Positions 44,827 to 53,074 of a stretch of 64,000 nucleotides of DNA are shown here, one piece after another. This stretch comes from Umezawaea tangerina. Its GTDB lineage: Bacteria; Actinomycetota; Actinomycetes; Mycobacteriales; Pseudonocardiaceae. The notes beneath the pieces are model-generated. The model was not told where the DNA came from, made no database searches, and was given only the letters and a program-made list of their open reading frames with translations. How positions within the stretch are numbered: the stretch's first letter is position 1; every line of letters starts with the position of its first letter. Location: positions 102,492 through 166,491 of the forward strand of contig NZ_PVTF01000018.1 of assembly GCF_003002815.1 (NCBI RefSeq), given 5' to 3'. The position numbers and the translations under genes were made by a program.

Positions 44827-45179
44827 CGGCGCACCCGCCCGGCCAGGGCGGTGCCCGAGTAGACGGCGAGCAGGGCCAGGGCCAGGGTGCCGCCGAGGTA
44901 GGCGACGGCGATAGCGGGTCGTCCCTGGGAGGCGAACCGCTGGAAGTCGACGACGTAGGTGGAGAACGTCGTGTAGCCGCCCAGCACCCCGGTGCCGAGG
45001 AACGTGCGGAGCAGCACGTCCTCGGTCAGCCCCATCAGCACGCCGATGAGCAGGCACCCGGTGGCGTTGACCACGAGGACGGTCCACGGCCCGTACGGGA
45101 AGGCGACGCCGAGCCCGTAGCGGGCCAGCGCCCCGAGCGCCCCGCCGCACGCGACGGCGCCGAGCACCCGGAGCGCCAC
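44823..45179 (-). CDS. crcB: Fluoride channel subunit CrcB/Fluc (first copy)
   Basis: 118 residues from GTG 45179 with GGAGGG directly upstream. Same fold: 'GGALGALARYGLGV', 'TVLVVNATGCLLIGVLMG' and 'GVLGGYTTFSTYVVDFQ'. Pairs with the downstream copy. No fluoride riboswitch (crcB motif) is seen immediately upstream, where an SgcJ-type gene ends 17 bp away. Confidence 0.93.
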   Translation of the reverse strand: MALRVLGAVACGGALGALARYGLGVAFPYGPWTVLVVNATGCLLIGVLMGLTEDVLLRTFLGTGVLGGYTTFSTYVVDFQRFASQGRPAIAVAYLGGTLALALLAVYSGTALAGRVRR

Positions 45180-45195
45180 GATCCCTCCCGAGGGG

Positions 45196-45624
45196 TCAGA
45201 CCCCCTCGGACGGCACGGCCGAGGAGTGGTGGGTCACGATCATCCACTTCCCGTCGATCTTCTCGTAGACGAAGGTGAAGCGGGCGTCCATCGCGACGGT
45301 GTGCCCGCCCTTCTTCATGGTGAAGCGGCAGAGGCCGGAGTCGATGGCCTCGGTCGAGCGCAGCACCCGGACGAACGACCTCTTCACCACGGCGAGTGGT
45401 CTGGCCAGCATGAAGCCCGCGAAGTAGTCGACGATGCCCGCGCGGTCCGTGCGCACGTCGGCGGACATCGTCGGCAGCAGCACGGCGTCCGGGGTGTACC
45501 GGTCGGCGACCCGGTACGGGTCGCCGGTGGCCAGCGCCGCGTTCCAGTCGCCGAACAGGGCGGAGATCTCCCCCACCTCGGGCCAGTAGGAGAGGGTGCG
45601 AGTGGTGTCCAGCAGTTCGCTCAT
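45196..45624 (-). CDS. SgcJ/EcaC-family protein (SnoaL/NTF2-like fold)
   Basis: 142 residues from ATG 45624. The sequence 'ISALFGDWNAALATGDPYRVADRYTPDAVLLPTMSADVRTDRAGIVDYFAGFM', spread over residues 20-75, and the C-terminal 'FTFVYEKIDGKWMIVTHHSSAVPSEG' are characteristic of the SgcJ/EcaC family, described as putative oxidoreductases near enediyne and other clusters. Substrate unknown. Directly upstream of the two crcB genes and probably in the same transcript. Confidence 0.85.
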   Translation of the reverse strand: MSELLDTTRTLSYWPEVGEISALFGDWNAALATGDPYRVADRYTPDAVLLPTMSADVRTDRAGIVDYFAGFMLARPLAVVKRSFVRVLRSTEAIDSGLCRFTMKKGGHTVAMDARFTFVYEKIDGKWMIVTHHSSAVPSEGV

Positions 45625-45692
45625 TGCGGTTCTCCCCGACGGCAGAGGACGTGTCTTGCGTCCACTGTCGACTCGCGGAGCCCTCCCGACAT

Positions 45693-45733
45693 CCCCTAGA
45701 CGCCGTTCAAACACCCCAGAGAAAATCTAGGGG
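45693..45733. promoter_or_regulatory. Spaced inverted repeat CCCCTAGA ... TCTAGGGG
   Basis: 8-bp exact arms 25 nt apart, between the end of the MarR gene (45736) and the start of the SgcJ-type gene (45624). Either a terminator for the MarR transcript or an operator of the downstream operon. Confidence 0.5.
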
Positions 45734-45735
45734 GG

Positions 45736-46167
45736 TCAGCGCAGGTGGTCCACCAGGTGGTCCAGGGCGGTCAGCGCGCGGACCACGTCGGCGCGCTCCT
45801 GGACGTCCAGCTTGTCCAGCGCGGCGCCGATCCGCTTCTCGTGCGCGCTCTGCCACACGGCCAGCTGGTCGTGCCCCTGCGCGGTCACCGACAGCCGCGC
45901 GACCCGGCGGTCGGCGGGGTCGCCGGCGCGGGAGACCAGGCCCGAGTCGATCAGCTGGCCGACCAGTCCGCTGACCGTGTTCGGGGCCAGCCGCAGCTCG
46001 GCGGCCAGGTCGCCGACCCGCATGGGCGGCCGTTCGGCGAGTGTCTGGAGCAGCTCGATCTGGGCCATCGGGAGCGACTCCCACGGCCAGTCCGACCGGA
46101 TGCTCGTCCGCAACGCCCTGCGCAGCCGGGTCACCACGTCGGTGAGCGTCCGGGCCTCTTCTGACAT
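45736..46167 (-). CDS. MarR-family transcriptional regulator
   Basis: 143 residues from ATG 46167. Winged helix: 'LLQTLAERPPMRVGDLAAELRLAPNTVSGLVGQLIDSGLVSRAGDPADRRVARLSVTAQGHDQL', flanked by dimerisation helices. Divergent from the MFS exporter at 46221 with dyads between them, the usual layout of a drug-responsive repressor and its pump. Confidence 0.92.
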   Translation of the reverse strand: MSEEARTLTDVVTRLRRALRTSIRSDWPWESLPMAQIELLQTLAERPPMRVGDLAAELRLAPNTVSGLVGQLIDSGLVSRAGDPADRRVARLSVTAQGHDQLAVWQSAHEKRIGAALDKLDVQERADVVRALTALDHLVDHLR

Positions 46168-46183
46168 GGGGGCAGATTACTGA

Positions 46184-46214
46184 TCCGACATACCTCGGAC
46201 TCCGATATGATCGG
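46184..46214. promoter_or_regulatory. MarR operator between marR and MFS exporter genes
   Basis: Two dyads lie in the 53-bp divergent gap: TCCGA-N6-TCGGA (46184-46199) and CCGAT-ATG-ATCGG (46202-46214). Both share TCCGA/CCGAT half-sites. Confidence 0.65.
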
Positions 46215-46220
46215 GGTCCG

Positions 46221-47600
46221 ATGGATCATGCGACGCGGGGCTGGCGGTGGTTCGTCGCGGAGTCACCACGTCCGCGGCGGATCGCGACCTGGGCGGGCGC
46301 GTCCCGGCTGGTGATCGCGACGGTGTGCTTCGGCGCCTTCATGGGCCAGTTCGACGCGAGCATCGTCACGCTGGCGTTCCCCGCGCTGGCCGATCACTTC
46401 GGAGCCCCGCCCGCGGCCGTCGAGTGGGTCTCGCTGTCCTACCTGCTGGCGCTGGTCGCGCTGCTGGCCGCCGTCGGGCGGCTGGCGGACGTGATCGGCC
46501 GCAAGCTGGTCTACGTCTACGGGTTCGCCGTGTTCACCGCCGCGTCGGCGGCCTGCGCGCTCGCGCCGGACCTGACGTCGCTGGTCGTGTTCCGGGTCGT
46601 GCAGGGCGTCGGCGCGGCGATGCTCCAGGCCAACAGCGTGGCGCTGGTCGTGGCCTGCGTGCCGCGCGACCGGATGCGCGGGGCGCTCGGCGTGCAGGCG
46701 GCGGCGCAGGCCCTCGGACTGGCGCTGGGACCCACGGTGGGCGGTGTGCTCGTCGGCGCGCTGGGCTGGCGCTCGGTGTTCGCGATCAACATCCCGATCG
46801 GCGTGGTGGCCGTGGTCGCCGGGCACTACCTGCTGCCGCGCACGGTCGACCGCGCCGAGCCCGGCCGGTTCGACCTCGCGGGCACGCTGCTGCTCGGCAC
46901 GGCCACCACCGCCGCGCTGCTCGTGCTGTCCGGCGTGTCAGGTCTCGCCGTGCCGGTGCTCCCGCTGGTGGCCGTCGCGGTCGCGGCCACGGCGGCGCTG
47001 TGGTGGTGGGAGCGCCGGGCGGGCACGCCGCTGCTGGACCTCGCGCTGCTGCGCCGGGCGCCGATCAGCCGCGGCCTGCTCGGCGCGCTGTGCGGCTACC
47101 TCGTGCTGTTCGGACCACTGGTAGCGGTTCCGTTCGCGAGCACCGGGTCGCCGTTGGCCACCGGGCTGACGCTCACCGCCCTGCCCGCCGGGTTCGCCCT
47201 CGCGGCGACCCTGGGCCAGCGGGTGCTCCCCGGCTCGTGGACGACGGCACGGGTGGGCGCCTGGCTGGCGGCGGCGGCCACGCTGGTGCCCGTCGTCGCA
47301 CCCGGCGCGCTGGTGCCCGCGCTGGCGCTGCTGGGGTTCGGCCTCGGCGTCTTCACCCCCGCCAACAACGCCGCGGTCATGGCGGCGCTGCCCGCCGGAC
47401 AGGCCGGTCTGGGTGGCGGCCTGGTCAACACCACGCGAGGCCTCGGGACGGCGCTCGGGATCGCGGTCAGCACGTTCGTCCTGCACACTGGGGGTGCCCA
47501 CGCGCTGCGCACGACGTTCGCCGTGCTGGCCGTGGTCGCCGTCGTGTCCGCCCTGTCAACACCGGTACTCCGAACCGGTGAGGGCGCCACCGGTCGGTAG
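46221..47600 (+). CDS. MFS drug exporter (DHA2-like)
   Basis: 459 residues from ATG 46221. Many hydrophobic helices (12-14). Drug:H+ antiporter motifs: 'MGQFDASIVTLAFPALADHFG' near the first helix, motif A-like 'LADVIGRKLVYVYG', and 'GPTVGGVLVGALGWRSVFAINIPIG' (motif C and following loop). Proton-driven efflux of hydrophobic compounds from the membrane is expected; the substrate is unknown. Regulated by the divergent MarR gene (inference from operator dyads). Confidence 0.9.
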   Translation: MDHATRGWRWFVAESPRPRRIATWAGASRLVIATVCFGAFMGQFDASIVTLAFPALADHFGAPPAAVEWVSLSYLLALVALLAAVGRLADVIGRKLVYVYGFAVFTAASAACALAPDLTSLVVFRVVQGVGAAMLQANSVALVVACVPRDRMRGALGVQAAAQALGLALGPTVGGVLVGALGWRSVFAINIPIGVVAVVAGHYLLPRTVDRAEPGRFDLAGTLLLGTATTAALLVLSGVSGLAVPVLPLVAVAVAATAALWWWERRAGTPLLDLALLRRAPISRGLLGALCGYLVLFGPLVAVPFASTGSPLATGLTLTALPAGFALAATLGQRVLPGSWTTARVGAWLAAAATLVPVVAPGALVPALALLGFGLGVFTPANNAAVMAALPAGQAGLGGGLVNTTRGLGTALGIAVSTFVLHTGGAHALRTTFAVLAVVAVVSALSTPVLRTGEGATGR

Positions 47601-47643
47601 CTTCTACGCCAGTACCCCGACGACGCGGACGGGAGGTTGTGCG

Positions 47644-48444
47644 GTGGAACTGGCGAACTGGGTGCCCGACGACGTCGACACCGGCCTCCCGAGCGCGGCC
47701 CGGCTCTACGACTACCTGCTCGGCGGCGGCCACAACTTCGCGGGCGACCGGGCGCTGGGCGAGCAGTTCCTCAAGGCCCAGCCGAACGCCCGCGCGATCG
47801 CCCGCCTCAACCGCGCGTTCCTGCGCCGCGCCGTGCTGTTCATGATCGACAACGGCATCCGCCAGTTCCTGGACCTCGGGTCCGGCATCCCGACCGTCGG
47901 CAACGTCCACGAGGTCGCCAGGCGCGCCGCCCCGGAGTCGCGGGTCGTGTACGTCGACTTCGAGGACATCGCGGTGGCGCACAGCCGGATGATGCTGGCG
48001 GACGACCCGCTCGCCACGATCGTGCAGCAGGACCTGACCGAGCCCGAGGTGGTGCTGGAGGCCGCGCTGGGCACCGGTCTGGTCGACCGCGCCGAGCCGC
48101 TGGGCGTGCTGGCCGTCGGCGTCTTCCACTTCGTCCCGCCGGAGCGGCACCCGGAGGCGGTGGTGGCCGCCTACCGCGACGCCGTCGTGCCCGGCAGCCA
48201 CCTGGCGCTCTCGCAGTTCACCGCGGACCTGCAGCCCGTGGAGATGGCCGGGATCGTCGAGGTGATGAAGAAGAGCATGAACCCCATGTTCCCGCGCACC
48301 CTGGCGGAGATCACGGGCCTGTTCGCCGGGTTCGACGTGGTCGAGCCGGGGGTCGTGCCGCTGCCGCTGTGGCGGCCGGAAGGGCTCTCCGACGACGACC
48401 CCGCGAAGGCCGGGATACTCGGAGGCGTGGGCCGCAAGCGGTGA
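47644..48444 (+). CDS. SAM-dependent methyltransferase (Methyltransf_19 / DUF574)
   Basis: 266 residues from GTG 47644 with GGGAGG upstream. 'PSAARLYDYLLGGGHNFAGDRALGEQ' at the N terminus, SAM motif 'QFLDLGSGIPTVGNVHEVAR', 'VVYVDFEDIAVAHSRMMLAD' and 'GVLAVGVFHFVPPERHPEAVVAAYRDAVVPGSHLALSQFT' (blocks across about 95-200) are diagnostic of this actinomycete-specific family. Targets unknown. 43 bp before a GGDEF protein gene, likely one transcript; this pairing suggests a signalling link (inference). Confidence 0.92.
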   Translation: MELANWVPDDVDTGLPSAARLYDYLLGGGHNFAGDRALGEQFLKAQPNARAIARLNRAFLRRAVLFMIDNGIRQFLDLGSGIPTVGNVHEVARRAAPESRVVYVDFEDIAVAHSRMMLADDPLATIVQQDLTEPEVVLEAALGTGLVDRAEPLGVLAVGVFHFVPPERHPEAVVAAYRDAVVPGSHLALSQFTADLQPVEMAGIVEVMKKSMNPMFPRTLAEITGLFAGFDVVEPGVVPLPLWRPEGLSDDDPAKAGILGGVGRKR

Positions 48445-48487
48445 CCGCCCCCGATCCGCGAAGACCACCGGCTCGGGGGGACGGAGC

Positions 48488-50584
48488 GTGACGCCGCCGG
48501 ACCAGCCGCACGGACGTCGACGGGAGCTCGCCCGCGAGTGGATGAAGGCCGTCTACTCCACGACCTACATCCCGATGTCGTCGGCCGAGATCGAGCTGTT
48601 CCTGCTCGACCTGGTGGACGTGATCGCCGACGCGCTGCGGGCCGAGCCGTTCACGGCCAAGCCCGTCGCGGTGGTCGGCGACCGGATGGTGGCGGCGCAC
48701 TTCACCGGCATGGAGACGTTGCAGCGCACCGTAGAGGTGCTCGGCCGCGCGCTGCTGTTCACCCCGGAGCTGCGCGGCGTCGACCGGCTGGCGGAGAAGG
48801 TCGTCGCCGTCCTCGGCGCGCTCGGCGCCCGGTTCGCCACGGCCATGCGGCTCGACGCGTTCCGCCAGCAGGAGGAGATCAAGAGCGCGCTGCTGCAGGC
48901 GAAGCAGGGCGTCGAACGGGTGCTCAGGGTCAGCGAGGCGCGGTTCCGGGAGGTGTTCGACTCGTCGGTGATGGGCATCGCGATCACCGAGCCGGACGGC
49001 ACGGTCGTCGAGGCCAACGAGGCGATGAACGCGATCCTGGGCAGTGAGAGGAGCCTGATCGGGCGGTCGCTGCCCCGGCACTTCCACCCGGACGACGCCG
49101 AGGTGCTCACCGCGTCCTACCGCTCGGTGCGCGAGGGCGTGGTCGACCGGTTCCGCGAGCAGCGCAGGCTCGTGCGGATCGACGGCGAGCCCGCGTGGGT
49201 GTACCTGGCGGTGTCGGTGCTGCGCGACGCCGACGGCGAGCCGGCGTTCCACGTGACGATGGTCGAGGACGTCAGCGAGCTGCACCTGATGCAGAAGAAC
49301 CTGGATTCGCTGCTGCTGCGCGACCCGCTCACCGGGCTGTCGAACCGGCAGCACTTCGTCACCCAGCTGGAGACCGTGCACAGCCGTTCCGAGCACGGCA
49401 TCACGCTCTACCACCTGGACCTCGACTCGTTCTCGCTGATCAACAACGGGCTGGGCCACGACACCGGCGACCGGCTGCTCAAGCAGACCGCGTCGCGGCT
49501 GCGGGCGGTCGTGGCCGACCAGGACGCGTTCGTCGCGCGGATCGGCGGCGACGAGTTCGCCGTCGTCGTGGACAACTCCCCCACCACCCCCGGTGTCCCC
49601 ACGATGATCGACAAGATCAACGACGAGCTCGCCGAGCCGACGTTCGTCGACGACCGGGGCATCGCCGTGACCGCCACGATCGGCGTGCTCGACCGGCCGT
49701 CCCCGGAGTGGACGGTGGGGCAGCTGCTGCGCGCGGCGAACATGACGCTGACCCTGGCGAAGGCCAAGGGCAAGCGGCAGTGGCTGCCCTACGACCCGCA
49801 CGAGGACGCCCGGCAGCGCGCGGCCGCGCGGGTCACCGCGGCCCTGCCCGGCGCGTTCGAGAACGGCGAGCTGGAGGTCGACTTCCACCCCGTCGTCGGG
49901 CTCGCCGACCGGACCGTCGTCGGCGTGTCCGCCAGGCTGCGCTGGGGTTCGCTCGGCCACCGGCAGTGCCTCGCGATGGCCGACGAGACCGGCCTGTCGC
50001 TCCCGGTCGGCCAGTGGATGCTGCGGTACGCCGCCGAGCGCGTGGTGCTCTGGCGCGAGGCCACCGGCGTCACCCCGCTCCCGCTGCACGTGGCCCTGAG
50101 TCCCATGCAGTCGCGCGACGAGGACCTGGTCGGCGCCGTGAAGCGCACCCTCGACGAGACCGGCTTACCCGTCGGGGACCTGCGGATCTCCTTGCACACC
50201 AGGGCCGTGCTCATCGGCGGCAGCGACGACAACGTGCAGGTGCTGACCGACTCCGGCATCCCCACCGGGCTGAACGACTTCCACGGCGGCCAGGACGAGC
50301 TGGCCCTGCTCACCGAACTGCCGATCCACTCCCTCACCATCGCCCCCGCCACCGTCCGGGCGCTGGCCGACCGCACCGCCCGCAACCCCTTGGCCCACAA
50401 CGCCATGGCCTCCCTCGTGGCGGTCGTCCGCCAGGCGGGCGTGAGCGTGACCGCCGCCGGTGTCACCACCGACGCCGAGGCCGACTGGTGGGCGGGCATC
50501 GGCACCGACGCCGCCCAGGGCGACTTCTACACCGCCTCCCGCACCACCGGCCCCCTCGCCGCCCTGTTCCAGGACAGACCCTAG
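48488..50584 (+). CDS. PAS-GGDEF protein with degenerate EAL domain
   Basis: 698 residues from GTG 48488. Domains: N-terminal helical sensor (1-140), PAS (147-270), GGDEF (275-430) with intact 'RIGGDEFAVV' (353-357) and 'DLDSFSLINNGLGHDTGDRLL', then an EAL-like domain (440-698). In the latter EAL is replaced ('VGVSARLRW'), and the DDFGTGYSSL loop reads 'NDFHGGQDELALL', so c-di-GMP phosphodiesterase activity is unlikely. No RxxD inhibition site precedes GGDEF. Probable role: c-di-GMP synthesis or sensing. Its stop shares CTAG with the convergent gene. Confidence 0.92.
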   Translation: MTPPDQPHGRRRELAREWMKAVYSTTYIPMSSAEIELFLLDLVDVIADALRAEPFTAKPVAVVGDRMVAAHFTGMETLQRTVEVLGRALLFTPELRGVDRLAEKVVAVLGALGARFATAMRLDAFRQQEEIKSALLQAKQGVERVLRVSEARFREVFDSSVMGIAITEPDGTVVEANEAMNAILGSERSLIGRSLPRHFHPDDAEVLTASYRSVREGVVDRFREQRRLVRIDGEPAWVYLAVSVLRDADGEPAFHVTMVEDVSELHLMQKNLDSLLLRDPLTGLSNRQHFVTQLETVHSRSEHGITLYHLDLDSFSLINNGLGHDTGDRLLKQTASRLRAVVADQDAFVARIGGDEFAVVVDNSPTTPGVPTMIDKINDELAEPTFVDDRGIAVTATIGVLDRPSPEWTVGQLLRAANMTLTLAKAKGKRQWLPYDPHEDARQRAAARVTAALPGAFENGELEVDFHPVVGLADRTVVGVSARLRWGSLGHRQCLAMADETGLSLPVGQWMLRYAAERVVLWREATGVTPLPLHVALSPMQSRDEDLVGAVKRTLDETGLPVGDLRISLHTRAVLIGGSDDNVQVLTDSGIPTGLNDFHGGQDELALLTELPIHSLTIAPATVRALADRTARNPLAHNAMASLVAVVRQAGVSVTAAGVTTDAEADWWAGIGTDAAQGDFYTASRTTGPLAALFQDRP

Positions 50585-50955
50585 GCGGGCACGGTCGTGA
50601 AGAACTCGTAGCTGTGCCCGTCCGGGTCGGCGACGTAGACCCCTCGTCCACCCGCCAGCCGGTTGATCCGGCGGTCCCAGCCGCCGCCGGGCCCCGACCC
50701 GAACCGGACGTCCACATCGGACTCCAGCCTCGCCAGCAGGTGGTCGAAGGTCGTGTCGTCCACCAGGAACCCGAAGTGCCCGGCCGAGAACGGCGGCCGC
50801 TCGTCGAAGTCCAGCGTCAGGTCGTCGTTGACCCGCACCGGCGTGAACGGCCCGGCGGGCTCACCGACCTCGCGGCCGACCAGCCCGGCGAAGAACGCCG
50901 CCGACACGTCCTTGTCCGTGGCGCGGACGATGGTGTGGTTGAGGACAAGAGTCAC
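50581..50955 (-). CDS. VOC/glyoxalase-like protein
   Basis: 124 residues from GTG 50955, GGAGGTG upstream. 'LVLNHTIVRATDKDVSAAFFAGLVGREVG', 'LTLDFDER', 'HFGFLVDDTTFDHLLARL' and 'GRGVYVADPDGHSYEFFT' give the paired beta-alpha-beta-beta-beta modules and His/Glu metal ligand positions of the vicinal-oxygen-chelate superfamily. Could be a small dioxygenase, lyase or resistance protein. Divergent from a MarR gene with twin operators between them; that regulator most likely controls it. Confidence 0.85.
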   Translation of the reverse strand: MTLVLNHTIVRATDKDVSAAFFAGLVGREVGEPAGPFTPVRVNDDLTLDFDERPPFSAGHFGFLVDDTTFDHLLARLESDVDVRFGSGPGGGWDRRINRLAGGRGVYVADPDGHSYEFFTTVPA

Positions 50956-50971
50956 GGGACACCTCCAAAGC

Positions 50972-51006
50972 ATGCGATCCGCATGCAATATAGATGCGAT
51001 CCGCAT
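50972..51006. promoter_or_regulatory. Twin MarR operator ATGCGATCCGCAT
   Basis: The palindrome ATGCG-ATC-CGCAT occurs twice (50972-50984 and 50994-51006), 22 bp apart, i.e. two helical turns on the same face. Located in the 71-bp gap between the VOC gene and the MarR gene. Confidence 0.8.
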
Positions 51007-51026
51007 ACGTCCGCTAGGGTTCCTCC

Positions 51027-51449
51027 ATGCCTTCGAACGACGGTGGGCCCGCCCTCTTCCGCCTCGTCCGGTTCTGGTCGCGCCGGTGGGCGAAGGGGTC
51101 CGAGGGGGACGCGTCGCACGCGCAGCTGGTGCTGACCGTCGAGGCGGTCGCCGCGTCCGGCACCGACGGCTCCGTCGGCGACGTCGCCCGGCTGCTGGGC
51201 CTCGACCAATCCGGGGCCAGCCGCATGGTCGCGGCGGCGGAGGCGGGCGGGTACGTCGACCGCGCCCGCGCGGCCTCCGACGCCCGTCGCAGCGCGCTCC
51301 GCCTCACCCCAGGGGGCCGCGCCCTCCTGCGGTCCGCGCGCGGCTGGCAGCGGAGCACGTTCGCCGAGCTGACCGCCACCTGGCCGGAGGAGGACCGCGA
51401 CCGGTTCGCGGCCTACCTCCGACGGCTGGCCGACCAGGTCGGCGCCTGA
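51027..51449 (+). CDS. MarR-family transcriptional regulator
   Basis: 140 residues from ATG 51027. Winged-helix region 'SVGDVARLLGLDQSGASRMVAAAEAGGYVDRARAASDARRSALRLTPGGRALL' with flanking helices. Divergent VOC gene and the twin palindromes indicate local autoregulation. Its stop abuts the stop of pntB with no spacer. Confidence 0.9.
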   Translation: MPSNDGGPALFRLVRFWSRRWAKGSEGDASHAQLVLTVEAVAASGTDGSVGDVARLLGLDQSGASRMVAAAEAGGYVDRARAASDARRSALRLTPGGRALLRSARGWQRSTFAELTATWPEEDRDRFAAYLRRLADQVGA

Positions 51450-52802
51450 CTACAACTGCTTCACCGCCGCCAGCAGCTTCGTCAGCGAGTCCTTCGCGTC
51501 CCCGAACAGCAACGTCGTCTTCGCGTTGTACAGCAGCTCGTTGTCGATCCCCGCGAACCCCGGCCGCATCGACCGCTTCATGAACACCACCGCACGGGCC
51601 CGGTCCACGTCGAAGATCGGCATGCCGTAGATGGGGCTGGTCGGCTCGTCGCGCGCGCCGGGGTTCACCACGTCGTTCGCCCCGACGACCAGCGCGACGT
51701 CCATGCTCGTCATGCCGGGGTTGACGTCGTCGAGCTCCTTGAGCTGCTCGTAGGGCACGTCGGCCTCGGCCAGCAGGACGTTCATGTGGCCCGGCATGCG
51801 GCCCGCGACCGGGTGGATGCCGTAGTCGACGGTGATGCCGCGGCCCTCGAGGAGCGTGACGAGCTCGCGGGCGGCGTGCTGGGCCTGCGCGACGGCCAGG
51901 CCGTAACCGGGCACGACGACGATGGAGTGCGCGTAGCCCAGCAGGATGGCGACGTCCTCGACGGTGCCGGAGCGGACCGTGCGCTGCTCCTCGCCGCGCA
52001 CCTGCACGGCGGTCGCGGTGAACGCGCCGAACAGGATGTTGGTCAGCGGCCTGCCCATGGCCTGCGCCATCATCCGGGTCAGCAGCGTGCCGGACGCGCC
52101 GACGAGCGTGCCCGCGACGATCAGCAGGGTGTTCGCCAGCACGTACCCGGAGGCGGCGACGGCGAGACCGGTGAACGCGTTGAGCAGCGAGATCGCGATC
52201 GGCACGTCCGCGCCGCCGACCGGCAGCACGAACGCGATCCCGAGCAGCAGCCCGGCGACCGTGAGCGCGACGAGCAGCGCGGTGGACGACGTGGCGAGCA
52301 CGGCCACGGCCAGCACGAGGCTGACCGCCACGACGCCGATGCTCAGCACCCGACCGGCGGGCAGCACCACCGGGCGGGTGGTCATGATCTCCTGGAGCTT
52401 GGCGAAGGTGACCAGGCTGCCCGAGAAGCTGCCCGAGCCGATCAGCACGGTGAGCACGGTCGCGATCCGGAACAGCAGCGGGCCGCCGTCGTGGAACTCC
52501 GCGAGCGCGACGAGCGCGGCGGCCGCGCCGCCGACCCCGTTGAACAGGGCCACCATCTGCGGGATGGCGGTCATCTTCACCGACCGCGCGGCGGGCACCG
52601 CGACGACCGCGCCGAGCGCGATGGCGACCAGGATCCACAGTCCGTTGTGGACGGCGCCCTGGACGAAAGCCGTGACCACGGCCAGGACCATGCCCGCGGC
52701 GCCGAGCAGGTTGCCCGCGCGGGCGAACCGCGGCGTGCTCAACCCCTTGAGCGCCAACAGGAAGCACAGGGCGGCGACGAGGTAGGCCAGCTGCGCGCTC
52801 AT
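51450..52802 (-). CDS. pntB: NAD(P) transhydrogenase subunit beta
   Basis: 450 residues. Membrane-bound proton-translocating transhydrogenase moves hydride between NADH and NADP+. The first 270 residues hold about nine helices; the C-terminal 180 residues are the NADP(H) domain: 'GYGLAVAQAQHAARELVTLLEGRGITVDYGIHPVAGRMPGHMNVLLAEADVPY', 'GANDVVNPGARDEPTSPIYGMPI' and 'VFMKRSMRPGFAGIDNELLY' fall across about 290-430. ATG overlaps the pntAB stop (ATGA). Confidence 0.95.
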   Translation of the reverse strand: MSAQLAYLVAALCFLLALKGLSTPRFARAGNLLGAAGMVLAVVTAFVQGAVHNGLWILVAIALGAVVAVPAARSVKMTAIPQMVALFNGVGGAAAALVALAEFHDGGPLLFRIATVLTVLIGSGSFSGSLVTFAKLQEIMTTRPVVLPAGRVLSIGVVAVSLVLAVAVLATSSTALLVALTVAGLLLGIAFVLPVGGADVPIAISLLNAFTGLAVAASGYVLANTLLIVAGTLVGASGTLLTRMMAQAMGRPLTNILFGAFTATAVQVRGEEQRTVRSGTVEDVAILLGYAHSIVVVPGYGLAVAQAQHAARELVTLLEGRGITVDYGIHPVAGRMPGHMNVLLAEADVPYEQLKELDDVNPGMTSMDVALVVGANDVVNPGARDEPTSPIYGMPIFDVDRARAVVFMKRSMRPGFAGIDNELLYNAKTTLLFGDAKDSLTKLLAAVKQL

Positions 52803-53074
52803 CGCTTGTGCCCCTTGAACATCTCCAGCATCCGGTCGGTCACCACGAACCCGCCGACCACGTTGACCGTGGCCAGGAACACCGCGAGCAGCCCCAGCAC
52901 CAGCTGCACCGCGCCCTCGGCGGCGCCGGTGATCAGGATGGCGCCGACCAGGATCACCCCGTGGATGGCGTTGGCTCCCGACATCAGCGGCGTGTGCAGG
53001 ATCGTGGACACCTTCGAGACCACCTCGAACCCCACGAACGCGGCCAGCACGAAGATCGTGAGCAGGTCGATCAC
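52799..53074 (-). CDS. pntAB: NAD(P) transhydrogenase subunit alpha part 2
   Basis: 91 residues from GTG 53074, whose bases overlap the pntAA stop (GTGA). Three helices; 'FVLAAFVGFEVVSKVSTILHTPLMSGANAIHGVILVGA' is the conserved start of dII of the alpha subunit. In this split arrangement the NAD-binding domain (pntAA) and membrane part (pntAB) are separate genes. Confidence 0.94.
   Translation of the reverse strand: MIDLLTIFVLAAFVGFEVVSKVSTILHTPLMSGANAIHGVILVGAILITGAAEGAVQLVLGLLAVFLATVNVVGGFVVTDRMLEMFKGHKR

Noticed and set aside
45180..45195. Fluoride riboswitch upstream of crcB
   Set aside because: The spacer to the upstream gene is only about 16 bp, and no crcB-motif sequence was recognised upstream of the SgcJ-type gene either.
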